This document shows positions 37,175-46,186 of a stretch of DNA of 64,000 bases, piece by piece. The notes below the pieces were generated by a model. The model made no database searches. It was not told the origin of the DNA and saw nothing but the letters and a program-made list of their open reading frames with translations. Source of the DNA: Larkinella insperata (GTDB lineage: Bacteria; Bacteroidota; Bacteroidia; Cytophagales; Spirosomataceae); NCBI RefSeq assembly GCF_026248825.1, contig NZ_CP110973.1, positions 4,981,501 through 5,045,500 on the forward strand, in the 5' to 3' direction. The first letter of the stretch is position 1; the number at the start of each line of letters is the position of its first letter. Made by a program: the position numbers and the translations under genes.

Positions 37175-37695
37175 AATGTGGCTTTGAGGGCAAGTCGGTG
37201 TTTCGATAAAAATAGCAAAAGCGATCATTCTCAACCAGCTTCTTCGATGCTGTTGTGCGGTAATTAACTCAAAATCTGCCCCTTATTTAGGGACGAAAGA
37301 GGTTTGTTAGCCTGTCTGGAGGAATCAAATGATCAGGCCCGCACAATAAAATTTCAAAATTCGTCCCAGATAAAAGATGTTATTTTTTAATCTCTTTTTA
37401 ATTTGGCCCTGGCTTTCCAGAGTCGACTTGCTTCCTCTTATAGTTCAACCCAGCTACTTGCTCTAGATACAAGCAGTTGATCATAAGGTCACTAGATGTC
37501 AATCTCAACGCTAAAGTAGGTGTCCTGTGGTGAGGGGCGCGTTGGTCTTGACAATTTGTAGCCAGAACCAATGCCGTTCCTGATCGACTAAATGAACCGT
37601 GCAAAGCCTGTGTCGCATACAGAACGCCATATACGTCACCCGTTTCTGAATAAATCCATTGTAATACAAACGTGTACCCATCTTTTATCATCTGT
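37175..37695. other. intergenic region, no gene recognised
   Basis: No supported coding frame. A 97-codon minus-strand frame (37398-37691) has no protein-family features and would oppose the promoter of the Kelch gene. Confidence 0.45.
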
Positions 37696-40317
37696 ATGAA
37701 GCACCCACGTCTACCATTTCTTAGTTTTATCTACCTACTGCTGGCTTTGCTGGGGTTGAGTGCCCCGCGCCCGCTGGCGGCCGCCCCGGCCCAGCAAGAC
37801 CCCCTCTACCCCGTCTGGACACCCCGCGCCCCCGCCCACAACAAACGCGTGGAGGCCCCCAGCATCGTCTATAACAAGAAAATCTACGTCTTCGCCGGGC
37901 TCACCCCCAAACTCCAGATCAACAACTCCAACGAAGTCTACGACCCGGCCACCAACACCTGGACGTACTTCGCCCCCATGCCCCTGGACCCCCAGGGCAA
38001 GCCCCAGGCCGTCACCCACAACGGCATCGCCCTGGTCGACAACATCGTCTGGATCGCCGGCGGCCGCGTGGGCAACAACCCCGGACCGGTCACCGACAAG
38101 GTCTGGCTCTACAACCTGACGACCGACTCCTGGAGCCCGGGCCCGTCCCTGCCCGCCCCCCGGGCCGCCGGGGGCCTGGTGCGGGTGGGCCGCCGGCTGC
38201 ACTTCTTTGGGGGCTTCGGGGCCGCCGTCTGCAACGACGACAAGGCCGACCACTACGTCTATGACCTGGACAAGCCCGCGGCCGGCTGGCAGACGGGGCT
38301 GGCGCCCTTGCCCGTGGCCCGCAATCACTTCGGCACCGTGACGGTGGGCGGGCTGATCTACGCCATCGGCGGGCAGTTGGGCCACGACTGCGGGGGCGGT
38401 CAGGACCAGAAGCTGGTGCACGCCTACGACCCGGCCACCGACACCTGGACGGCCAAAAAGGAGCTGCCCTTTGCCACCTCTCACATCGAACCGGGCAGCT
38501 TTTCGCTGGACGGCATGATCCGGGTGACGGGCGGGGAGCGCAGCGGCCAGAACATTCTGCAGTACGACCCGGCCACCGACAGCTGGGCGATCATCGATCA
38601 GCTGCCGACGGCGCTGATTGCGGCCTCGGCCAAGGTGATTGACGACCAGTACATTGTCTCCCACGGGGGGGCGCCGGGCAGCCAGCAGAGCCAGGAGGCC
38701 AGCTGGATCAAAAGTCTTACGCGCACCCGCAACTCCCAGCTGGCTTTCTGGCCGGGTCAACTGGAGGCCCGCGCGCGGGTGGGCCAGCGTGTGCGGCTGC
38801 AGCCGCTGGTGGGGACCTACTCGGACGCGACGCCCTACACGATCGATCCGGCGGGCTTGCCGGGCTGGCTTAGGGTGGAAACGTTGGCGGGTGGCACCGA
38901 TGAGGCCGGCACGCCGGTGGCGCTGACGCTGGACGCGTCGGGGCTGGTGGCGGGGGAGTACCGTCACACGGTGGTGGCGCGGGCGGCTGGTTACCGTCCG
39001 GCGTCGGTGACGGTGCACTTGAGGGTGGAGGGGAGTGATGCGGGGGGTGTGGGTCCGGTGGTGGCGCGCATCAACGCGGGCGGTCCGGCGGTGGTCAGCA
39101 ACGGGGTTTCCTGGAGCGGTAGCCAGTACTTCACCGGGGGCAAGTCTTACACCAATACCAAGGTGACATCCATTGCCGACACCGAGGACGACGTGCTTTA
39201 CCTGACCGAATACAGCGCCACGAGCAACCTGGGCAGTTTTGGGTTTGCCCTGCCGGTGGCGGTGGCGGGTCAGTACACGGTGCGGCTGCACTTTGCCGAG
39301 ATCTACTGGGGAGCCACTGGGGGCCGTGCGGGAGGTGCGGGTCAGCGGGTGTTCAGCGCGAACCTGGAAGGGGGAGCCGTGGAGCTGGCCAACTACGACA
39401 TCCTGGGGGAGGTGGGCAGCATGAGGGCGGTGGTCAAGACGTTTGAGGTAGGGGTGGAAGATGGGGTGCTCAACATCGACTTCACGGCTTCGGCCAACCA
39501 GCCCAAGGTCTCGGCCATCGAGGTCTTCGGACCCACAGCAGAAAGTGTGCGAATCAACGCCGGAGGACCAACTTTTCTGGCATCGGGAAGTCGGCAGTTT
39601 GCCGCCGACGCTTACGTTACAGGTGGCAGCACCACAACCGTCGGGAACGTGCCGATCGACAACACCACCGACGATGCACTTTATCAGACCGAACGTTACG
39701 GCAATTTCAGCTACAACGTTCCGGTGAATAACGGTTCCTACAACGTTATCCTGCACTTTGCCGAAACGTACGCCAAGGTGATCAACGGCACCACCAGCCG
39801 CAAGTTTCACGTCGACATCGAAGGGCAGCGTAAACTGACCGACTACGACATCCTGGCCCGGGCGGGCGGGGCCTGGAAAGCCGTTCAGGAAACGGTTGAA
39901 GCGACGGTCAGCGACGGTATTCTGACCATTGCTTTCAGTCCGGGAGCATCACAGAATCCCAAGGTCTGCGCCATTGAAATTGTGCCAGCAACGGGTTCGG
40001 CCAATCCGGCCCGGACCATACCGGTCGCGGTAGCCAATCCGGGAACCGCCGAGCAAACGGGGCTGCAGGTCAAGGTGTTGGGTAATCCCATTCAACAGGA
40101 TAGGGTAGACGTCGAAGTACAGGGAGCTACAGGCCAGCCGCTGCAGGTCAGGCTGATCGATCCAAAAGGTCAAATTGTTGCCGAGCAGTTCATTCCGGAA
40201 GCGGCCGCGCACGAACAGCACCGGTTGTTGGTTTCGGGGCAGGCTGCGGGTCTGTTTTTTCTGCGGGTCAGTACCCCGCAGCAGAGCCGAACCCTGAAAG
40301 TGCTGAAGGTAGACTGA
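37696..40317 (+). CDS. secreted Kelch-repeat protein with two malectin modules and T9SS sorting domain
   Basis: The ATG at 37696 gives an 873-residue protein with a good signal peptide (MKHPRLPFLSFIYLLLALLGLS). Residues 45-330 carry about six Kelch blades (paired Gly then Tyr-Asp-x6-Trp, such as VYDPATNTW, LYNLTTDSW, AYDPATDTW, QYDPATDSW), predicted to close a beta-propeller. A beta domain follows, then malectin-like modules at 455-607 and 617-770, and a type A sorting domain from about 785. The propeller could bind or oxidise glycans, but galactose-oxidase copper ligands were not identified. The gene is very GC-rich with strong third-position bias. Confidence 0.85.
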   Translation: MKHPRLPFLSFIYLLLALLGLSAPRPLAAAPAQQDPLYPVWTPRAPAHNKRVEAPSIVYNKKIYVFAGLTPKLQINNSNEVYDPATNTWTYFAPMPLDPQGKPQAVTHNGIALVDNIVWIAGGRVGNNPGPVTDKVWLYNLTTDSWSPGPSLPAPRAAGGLVRVGRRLHFFGGFGAAVCNDDKADHYVYDLDKPAAGWQTGLAPLPVARNHFGTVTVGGLIYAIGGQLGHDCGGGQDQKLVHAYDPATDTWTAKKELPFATSHIEPGSFSLDGMIRVTGGERSGQNILQYDPATDSWAIIDQLPTALIAASAKVIDDQYIVSHGGAPGSQQSQEASWIKSLTRTRNSQLAFWPGQLEARARVGQRVRLQPLVGTYSDATPYTIDPAGLPGWLRVETLAGGTDEAGTPVALTLDASGLVAGEYRHTVVARAAGYRPASVTVHLRVEGSDAGGVGPVVARINAGGPAVVSNGVSWSGSQYFTGGKSYTNTKVTSIADTEDDVLYLTEYSATSNLGSFGFALPVAVAGQYTVRLHFAEIYWGATGGRAGGAGQRVFSANLEGGAVELANYDILGEVGSMRAVVKTFEVGVEDGVLNIDFTASANQPKVSAIEVFGPTAESVRINAGGPTFLASGSRQFAADAYVTGGSTTTVGNVPIDNTTDDALYQTERYGNFSYNVPVNNGSYNVILHFAETYAKVINGTTSRKFHVDIEGQRKLTDYDILARAGGAWKAVQETVEATVSDGILTIAFSPGASQNPKVCAIEIVPATGSANPARTIPVAVANPGTAEQTGLQVKVLGNPIQQDRVDVEVQGATGQPLQVRLIDPKGQIVAEQFIPEAAAHEQHRLLVSGQAAGLFFLRVSTPQQSRTLKVLKVD

Positions 40318-40327
40318 TCGAAACAAA

Positions 40328-40380
40328 CCGGCAGGGTGTCAGGGAAAGTTTTTTTAGCAACCACCTTGATGGCCTGCCGG
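40328..40380 (+). terminator. possible long-loop hairpin after the Kelch gene
   Basis: Arms ccggcagg (40328-40335) and cctgccgg (40373-40380) could pair across a 37-base loop that contains a seven-T run. This is weak evidence for transcript end. Confidence 0.25.
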
Positions 40381-40562
40381 GTACTTTAGCCGTGCGGACT
40401 TCATCTGCTTTTTAAGTCTTCGCCAACGGATTCGGCAGAAATCAAAAAAAACGGAATGGCAGCGGCCCACCGGAGCCCGCCATGCTTCTCTTACATAGTT
40501 TTCCGGTTTTCAAATGCAATTAATTAGTTACAATCGCTAGTAAGTTAAACCTCAAAGTCCTT

Positions 40563-42746
40563 ATGAAAAACTGCATTTACCTTGTACTCATCTGCTTTTG
40601 GGTCCTGCGAACCGGTCCAACGGCATTCGCCCAGGGGAGCACCTGCCCGGCGCCCTACGAGGAAAAAAACGGCATCGTCGTCATCGAAACCGAAAACCTC
40701 AGCCTGCCCTCCGGCTGGCGAAAAGCCACCTCCGCCGGCGGTTTCACCGGCAGCGGCTACATCGAATGGACCGGCGCCGAAAACTTCTCGCGCACCGGCG
40801 TGGGCCTGATCGAAACCACCGTCCGAATCAACCGCACCGGCAAGTACATCTTCCAATGGCGCAACCGCGTGGGCCGGGGCACCTCCCTGACCGAACACAA
40901 CGACACCTGGCTGCGCTTCCCCGACGCCAGCAACTTCTACGGCGAGAAAGGCACCCGGCGCGTCTACCCCTACGGCTCGGGCAAGTCCCCCAACCCCAAC
41001 GGCGCCGGGGGCGACGGCTGGTTTAAGGTCTACTTCAACGCGGGTGTCTGGGATTGGGCCTGGGCTTCCTGGGTCAGCGACCGCGATCCGATGCAGGTGG
41101 TGGTTGAGTTTAACAGCCCGGGCGTCTACAAGCTCCAGGTCTCGGCCCGCTCGGCGGCCCACCTCATCGACCGCCTGGTCCTGGTCCACTCCTCGCTGAG
41201 CGTGGCCTCCGCCCACAACGCGGCCGAAACCCGCTGCACCTCCGGCAGCACCCCCACCAACCAGCCCCCGCTGGTGGCCAACCCCATCGCCGACCGAACC
41301 GCCACCGTGGGCAGCCCCTTCAGCTTCAGCTTCCCGACCAACACCTTCAGCGATCCCAACGGCGACGCGCTGAGCTACCGCGCCACGCTGGCCAGCGGAG
41401 CCGCCCTGCCGGCCTGGCTGACCTTCTCGCCCGCCAGCCGCAGCTTCAGCGGGGTGCCCACCGCCCCCACCACACTCACCGTGCGGGTCACGGCCAGTGA
41501 CGGCCAGGGCGGCCAGGTCAGCGACGATTTTGTGATCCGCGTGGCTGCGGCTCCCACCCCGGCCAGCACCTACCGCGTCAACGCCGGGGGCGGCAGTTAC
41601 ACCACTTCGGACGGCAAGGTCTACAGTGCCGACAGCTACGCCAGCGGGGGCAGTACCTTCAGCCGCTCGGGGGACATCACCAACACGACCCAGGATGCGC
41701 TGTACCAAACCGAACGTTACGGCAACTTCAGCTACAACTTCCCCGTTGCCAACGGCACCTACACGGTTGTTCTGCACTTTGCCGAGATCTACGCCAGCGG
41801 CAGCAACCAGCGCAAGTTCAACGTCAACATCGAGGGCCAGCGCAAGCTGACCGAGTACGACATTGCCGCCCGGGCGGGGGGCAGCTGGCGGGCGGTGCAG
41901 GAGAGCTTCGAGGTGTCGGTCAGTGACGGTACGCTGAATGTGCAGTTTCAGAACGGCAGCGTCAACAACGCCAAGGTGTGCGCCATCGAGGTGGTGGGGG
42001 CCGGCTCGGGTCTGGCCCTGCCTTACCGCACCAATGCCGGGGGCGGCAGCTTCACCACCTCGGACGGCAAGGTCTACAGTGCCGACAGCTACGCCAGCGG
42101 GGGCAGTACCTTCAGCCGCTCGGGGGACATCACCAACACGACCCAGGATGCGCTGTACCAAACCGAACGTTACGGCAACTTCAGCTACAACTTTCCCGTT
42201 AGCAACGGCACCTACACGGTTGTTCTGCACTTTGCCGAGATCTACGCCAGCGGCAGCAACCAGCGCAAGTTCAACGTCAACATCGAGGGCCAGCGCAAGC
42301 TGACCGAGTACGACATTGCCGCCCGGGCGGGGGGCAGCTGGCGGGCGGTCCAGGAGAGCTTTGAGGTGTCGGTCAGTGACGGTACACTGAATGTGCAGTT
42401 TCAGAACGGCAGCGTCAACAACGCCAAGGTGTGCGCCATCGAGATTCTGGCCGGCGGCTCGTCGGCCCGGTTGGCGGGGGCAGAGGTCAGCGCCGAAGGG
42501 TCCTATCGGGTGCAGGCGTACCCCAACCCCACCAGCGCCGGGGTGACGATCGCGGGGGTCAACCCGCGCTGTGCGGATTTCAAGGTGACGGTGCTGCAGG
42601 GCACAGCCGAGCTGAGGCTGCCGGTGGAGATCACCTCGGAGAGCCAGGTTCAGCTGGGGCTGGGTCAGTTGCCGGCGGGTTTGTACGTGGTGCGCATCCA
42701 GCAGTGCGGGCGTTCGGTGACCGAAAAGGTGATCGTTACCCGGTAA
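40563..42746 (+). CDS. secreted carbohydrate-binding protein with two near-identical malectin modules
   Basis: A 727-residue secreted protein. Signal peptide 1-24; a beta-sandwich at about 28-220 resembling a CBM6/35-type or galactose-binding fold (GIVVIETENLSLPSGW ... IDRLVLVH); a He_PIG/cadherin-like domain (235-330; ADRTATVGSPF); two malectin-like modules (about 337-476 and 488-627), nearly identical; and a type A sorting domain from about 640 (AYPNPTSAG). No catalytic domain is evident, so binding rather than cleavage is likely. It follows the Kelch gene by 245 bases and ends in a strong hairpin. Confidence 0.85.
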   Translation: MKNCIYLVLICFWVLRTGPTAFAQGSTCPAPYEEKNGIVVIETENLSLPSGWRKATSAGGFTGSGYIEWTGAENFSRTGVGLIETTVRINRTGKYIFQWRNRVGRGTSLTEHNDTWLRFPDASNFYGEKGTRRVYPYGSGKSPNPNGAGGDGWFKVYFNAGVWDWAWASWVSDRDPMQVVVEFNSPGVYKLQVSARSAAHLIDRLVLVHSSLSVASAHNAAETRCTSGSTPTNQPPLVANPIADRTATVGSPFSFSFPTNTFSDPNGDALSYRATLASGAALPAWLTFSPASRSFSGVPTAPTTLTVRVTASDGQGGQVSDDFVIRVAAAPTPASTYRVNAGGGSYTTSDGKVYSADSYASGGSTFSRSGDITNTTQDALYQTERYGNFSYNFPVANGTYTVVLHFAEIYASGSNQRKFNVNIEGQRKLTEYDIAARAGGSWRAVQESFEVSVSDGTLNVQFQNGSVNNAKVCAIEVVGAGSGLALPYRTNAGGGSFTTSDGKVYSADSYASGGSTFSRSGDITNTTQDALYQTERYGNFSYNFPVSNGTYTVVLHFAEIYASGSNQRKFNVNIEGQRKLTEYDIAARAGGSWRAVQESFEVSVSDGTLNVQFQNGSVNNAKVCAIEILAGGSSARLAGAEVSAEGSYRVQAYPNPTSAGVTIAGVNPRCADFKVTVLQGTAELRLPVEITSESQVQLGLGQLPAGLYVVRIQQCGRSVTEKVIVTR
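41571..42443 (+). repeat. tandem 420-bp malectin-module duplication (period 453 bp)
   Basis: Copies at 41571-41990 and 42024-42443 are nearly identical over long stretches, including synonymous positions, offset by 453 bases (151 codons). This indicates a recent duplication or gene conversion inside one coding sequence. Confidence 0.9.
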
Positions 42747-42790
42747 CACTTATACCAGTGAGTAACTAGAAGGCGGTTTCTTTACCTGAA

Positions 42791-42828
42791 AAAATGGGTT
42801 GCAGCGCGCAAGCGCTGCAACCCATTTT
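42791..42828. terminator. strong bidirectional hairpin
   Basis: Perfect 17-base arms (42791-42807 and 42812-42828) enclose a gcaa loop, a GNRA-like tetraloop. The outer arms end in aaaa/tttt, which supports intrinsic termination of the upstream gene. Confidence 0.85.
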
Positions 42829-43185
42829 GCATTATGGAAGAACTCCGAACCCCAATCCTATGCCTGGTAAGTGCTTAGTCATCGTGCCAATCCGCAACCG
42901 ATTGGCTTTCCAAGGTGGTTTGGCTCGCTATTTTTTGGGCCAAAAGTTTGTAAAAAGAAAAATACATACTCACTTTTGCCCATCAATTAAGGAGATTAAA
43001 CAACCATGCGCGGATTGCCGGACACAATTGCCTGTGTATGCTGTATCTTTGTAATATAGTTATTATATAGATTTTATCGAAATGGCTAATGGCTGACCCG
43101 CTACCGAAGATACCTGACAGTTTTTTCCGAACGCGACTTTAAGCCCGGTATTGATCTGAAACTTACCGAATAACCCCAATTCACG
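42829..43185. other. intergenic region before the sulfatase gene
   Basis: No coding frame of merit. The right part turns AT-rich and holds the promoter candidate at 43044-43051. Confidence 0.45.
43044..43051 (+). promoter_or_regulatory. possible Bacteroidota -7 box (TATCTTTG)
   Basis: TATCTTTG fits the TAnnTTTG consensus exactly, 134 bases before the sulfatase start. TTG triplets upstream are at unfavourable spacing, so only the -7 element is supported. Confidence 0.4.
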
Positions 43186-44649
43186 ATGAGAAAATTTCTA
43201 GTGCTTATCCGTAAAAAGCCCAAAAGATTGGCCGGGCCGGTACTGCTGACCAGCGGCTTGTTGTTGCTGAGTTTCCTGCTGCTGACGGGCCTGAAACCCA
43301 TTGAGCCGCCTGCTCAGGCGAAGAAAAAATACAACGTCCTGTTTATCGCCGTCGACGATCTGAACAACGACCTGGGTTGTTACGGGAACCCCCTGGTGAA
43401 GTCGCCCCACATCGACCGGTTGGCCCGCCGGGGTATCCAGTTTGACCGGGCCTACACTCAGTTCCCACTGTGCAGCCCCAGCCGCTCGTCGCTCCTGACG
43501 GGCTACCGACCGGACCAGACCCGGATTTACGAACTGCAAACGCATTTCCGCAAGAACCTGCCCGATGTGGTCACCTTGCCGCAGCTGTTTAAAAACAATG
43601 CGTACTTCAGCGCCCGCATCGGCAAGATTTTTCACTACGGCGTACCGGGGCAGATTGGCACGGACGGCCTGGATGATCCCGTCTCCTGGAATCAGGTAAT
43701 CAATCCGAAAGGCCGCGATAAAGTCGAAGAATCGCAGGTGAAAAACCTGACTCCAAACCGGGCGCTGGGTAGCGCGCTGGCCTGGTATGCCGCCGACGGT
43801 ACGGACGACGAACAAACCGACGGACTGATTGCCAACGAAGCCGTCCGGCTGCTGGAGCAGAAAAAAGACGAACCGTTCTTTCTGGCGGTTGGGTTTTTCC
43901 GGCCCCATTGCCCGTACGTAGCACCTAAAAAATACTATGACCTGTACCCGCTGGACCAAATTACACTGCCAAAGGAAATAGAGAACGACCTGGACGACGT
44001 GCCCGAAGCGGCCTTGTTTACCAAACCGTCGCACTGGGGACTGGGTGAAGCCGAACGGCGGGAAGCGCAACGGGCCTACTACGCTTCGATTTCGTTCATG
44101 GACGCGCAGGTGGGGAAGCTGCTGGATGCGCTGGACCGGCTTAAACTCACGGACAACACGGTGGTGGTGCTCTGGAGCGATCACGGCTACAATGTCGGGC
44201 AGCACGGGCAATGGATGAAACAGAGCCTTTTCGAGAACTCGGCCCGCGTCCCGCTGCTGATATCCGTGCCGGGTGGCGTGCGGGGAAAAACGTCCGGCCG
44301 GACCGTCGAACTCGTTGACCTGTATCCGACCCTGGCGGAACTGTGCGGACTGGCGGCTCCGTCCGGTCTGGCCGGGAAAAGCCTGGTGCCACTGCTCAAA
44401 AATCCGAATGCCTCCTGGACCAAACCGGCGTATTCTCAAGTCCGGCGCAATACCATTTTTGGGCGCAGCGTCCGCACCGAACGCTGGCGGTATACCGAGT
44501 GGGACGAAGGAAAAGCCGGCGCTGAACTGTACGACCACCAGACCGACCCGGACGAATTTACGAACCTGGCCCAGCAGGCTTCCCACAAAGACCGGGTAAA
44601 GGAACTGGCCGCATTGCTGCACAAAGGCTTTCCGTCGGCTCAGGAATAA
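43186..44649 (+). CDS. sulfatase (iduronate-2-sulfatase-like)
   Basis: A 487-residue arylsulfatase-superfamily protein. An N-terminal hydrophobic segment (about 17-35) is a signal or anchor. The metal-binding start NVLFIAVDDLNNDLG (50-64) precedes the FGly-forming signature CSPSR at 96-100; Cys96 would be converted to formylglycine. Downstream 'FFRPHCPYVAP' and 'VVLWSDHGYNVGQHG' match iduronate-2-sulfatase-type enzymes. It would remove sulfate esters from glycans in the periplasm or at the surface. A formylglycine-maturing anSME gene is not in the window. The neighbouring malectin proteins suggest joint action on a sulfated polysaccharide (inference). Confidence 0.9.
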   Translation: MRKFLVLIRKKPKRLAGPVLLTSGLLLLSFLLLTGLKPIEPPAQAKKKYNVLFIAVDDLNNDLGCYGNPLVKSPHIDRLARRGIQFDRAYTQFPLCSPSRSSLLTGYRPDQTRIYELQTHFRKNLPDVVTLPQLFKNNAYFSARIGKIFHYGVPGQIGTDGLDDPVSWNQVINPKGRDKVEESQVKNLTPNRALGSALAWYAADGTDDEQTDGLIANEAVRLLEQKKDEPFFLAVGFFRPHCPYVAPKKYYDLYPLDQITLPKEIENDLDDVPEAALFTKPSHWGLGEAERREAQRAYYASISFMDAQVGKLLDALDRLKLTDNTVVVLWSDHGYNVGQHGQWMKQSLFENSARVPLLISVPGGVRGKTSGRTVELVDLYPTLAELCGLAAPSGLAGKSLVPLLKNPNASWTKPAYSQVRRNTIFGRSVRTERWRYTEWDEGKAGAELYDHQTDPDEFTNLAQQASHKDRVKELAALLHKGFPSAQE

Positions 44650-44669
44650 CCACGATAAGAACCAATTGC

Positions 44670-44710
44670 AAAAGAAACCCATCCGGCTATTTTCCGGATG
44701 GGTTTCTTTT
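44670..44710. terminator. bidirectional terminator between sulfatase and PAP2 genes
   Basis: Perfect 17-base arms (44670-44686 and 44694-44710) around a 7-base loop, with A-rich left and T-rich right outer arms, lie between convergent genes. Confidence 0.85.
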
Positions 44711-44833
44711 TGGCAACCCTGGCGAATTAGGCAGGTCTATTTTATACCAAGACCCGTTTGCAGACCGTTTTGAATCGTGTGGTTTACGGCGCTACGGTTT
44801 CATGATGCCGGGTGGTGGCTTGGTGATGGCTCA

Positions 44834-45736
44834 TTAATAACGGACGAGTAACCCGATTCCCCCTGGGCCGGGAGCCAGTTTAAGGGAGTATTTGCGGTTG
44901 GCTTTGACCAGGGGATAAATCCGCACGACGCTTTCGGCAAAAGCAATGCCCAGGGCCGTGCCCAGGAAAACATCCGACAGCCAGTGCGCCCCGGCGTAGA
45001 TGCGCGAAGCCCCCGTGATGAGGGGTAACGCGTAAAAGACCACTTTCAGGGGAACCCAGTTGACTTGTTTGGCCAGCACCCAGAACGTGGCCGTAGCCAG
45101 GCTGGCGTGCCCCGACGGGAAAGAATGGTACGCCGGACCACCGAACGGACGAAGGGCTACATTTCCCATACCGGTATTCGGGCGGGGGCGGCCGAAGATT
45201 TCCTTGGAAGCCGTCTGAATCAATCCCGAGGTGGTTACTGACGCAATGACCATGATGCCGGTATCGCGCAGCCAGTCGTTGTTGAGGAGCACCCCGCTGC
45301 CCCAGAGCGTAAGCATGATGGGGTAGTTGAGTTGGGGCTGGCCCAGCCGGAAGCCGACGCGTTCGAGGTGGTCGAGGGTGGCAGTCTGGTTCTGCTGGGT
45401 GAACGTATACAACCGCTGTTCAACCAATAATCCGGCTGCCGAGATGGCCAGAGCCCCGCCCAGGCGCAGGAAATCCCGCTTCTGCCAGTGCAGGGGCCGG
45501 GCGTAGGATTTGACGATGGTGTGAAAGGCACTGACACCGTCCTGCCCAACCCGTTGAACGACACCCTTCAGGTACGGTTTTTGGGAAGCAATGCTACTAT
45601 CGGGATTGATTTGCACCAGGGTGCTGTCCTGAGCCAAAACCGGGTGGATAAGCAAAGGCAGAAGGGTGAAAAAGAGGTAAACGGGCCATTTCGCCCAACC
45701 AGATTGAGGTAACATAAGCAGCGGAGTCAGTGCCAT
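44834..45736 (-). CDS. PAP2-family membrane phosphatase
   Basis: A 300-residue protein with the three phosphatidic-acid-phosphatase (PAP2) motifs: KEIFGRPRP, then YHSFPSGHAS, then SRIYAGAHWLSDVFLG, carrying the usual Lys/Arg, His and Arg/His/Asp active-site residues. An N-terminal signal or membrane segment comes first, and additional helices flank the motifs. The N-terminal 130 residues before motif 1 are longer than in minimal family members and include a predicted periplasmic region. It probably dephosphorylates a lipid or isoprenoid phosphate at the membrane. The start may instead be the ATG seven codons in (45715). Divergent to a histidine kinase gene. Confidence 0.88.
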   Translation of the reverse strand: MALTPLLMLPQSGWAKWPVYLFFTLLPLLIHPVLAQDSTLVQINPDSSIASQKPYLKGVVQRVGQDGVSAFHTIVKSYARPLHWQKRDFLRLGGALAISAAGLLVEQRLYTFTQQNQTATLDHLERVGFRLGQPQLNYPIMLTLWGSGVLLNNDWLRDTGIMVIASVTTSGLIQTASKEIFGRPRPNTGMGNVALRPFGGPAYHSFPSGHASLATATFWVLAKQVNWVPLKVVFYALPLITGASRIYAGAHWLSDVFLGTALGIAFAESVVRIYPLVKANRKYSLKLAPGPGGIGLLVRY

Positions 45737-46186
45737 CGGATGAAACAGTAACCAACCACTGGAGCGCTTTGTTGCGCAGCCCTGCTACCAGGCAATAGAT
45801 TTAGCTATCTGACTGTCCTCTGGTCAATAGGTCCGGCCACGGGCTAAGTGCCTTTTCGGGTTTCGGCCCGATCAGGAGATGGTTTTGAGCGGAGTGGGCC
45901 AGAAAAATAATTATTTCCATCGATTCATAATCTTTATCTTCCTAAATCAGTTTACTCAAAAAAGCCGAACCAGCCATTCCGTTTTGAGCCTGCGTTCAGT
46001 CTATGCCGTTACCACCAGGGAGTGTGGATTTAGCGTCCGGATGCAGGAGCCTTATTGATACTGAAATGTAGCCCTTCAAGGCCGCAAAAAAGGATTACTG
46101 TCCGGCTAGCTGGCTAGTTTCCGGTTCATTGTTTAATTTTTGTACCTTCATGGCCCCAGAAAAGTCCTGCGGTCTTTGCTTTTGCC
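45737..46186. other. divergent intergenic region, nothing specific seen
   Basis: Promoters for the leftward PAP2 gene and rightward kinase gene must lie here. AT-rich tracts at 45900-45960 and 46130-46145 are candidates. No RNA gene or repeat is evident. Confidence 0.45.

Noticed and set aside
37735..39810. 691-codon minus-strand frame
   Set aside because: Shadow of the Kelch gene caused by third-position bias; repeated Gly/Val/Arg-rich text with no fold signal.
40545..42749. 734-codon minus-strand frame
   Set aside because: Antisense to the malectin protein; its apparent internal repeat is just the mirror of the malectin duplication.
43198..44682. 494-codon minus-strand frame opposite the sulfatase
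   Set aside because: The sulfatase frame carries the CSPSR and metal motifs; the opposing frame shows none.
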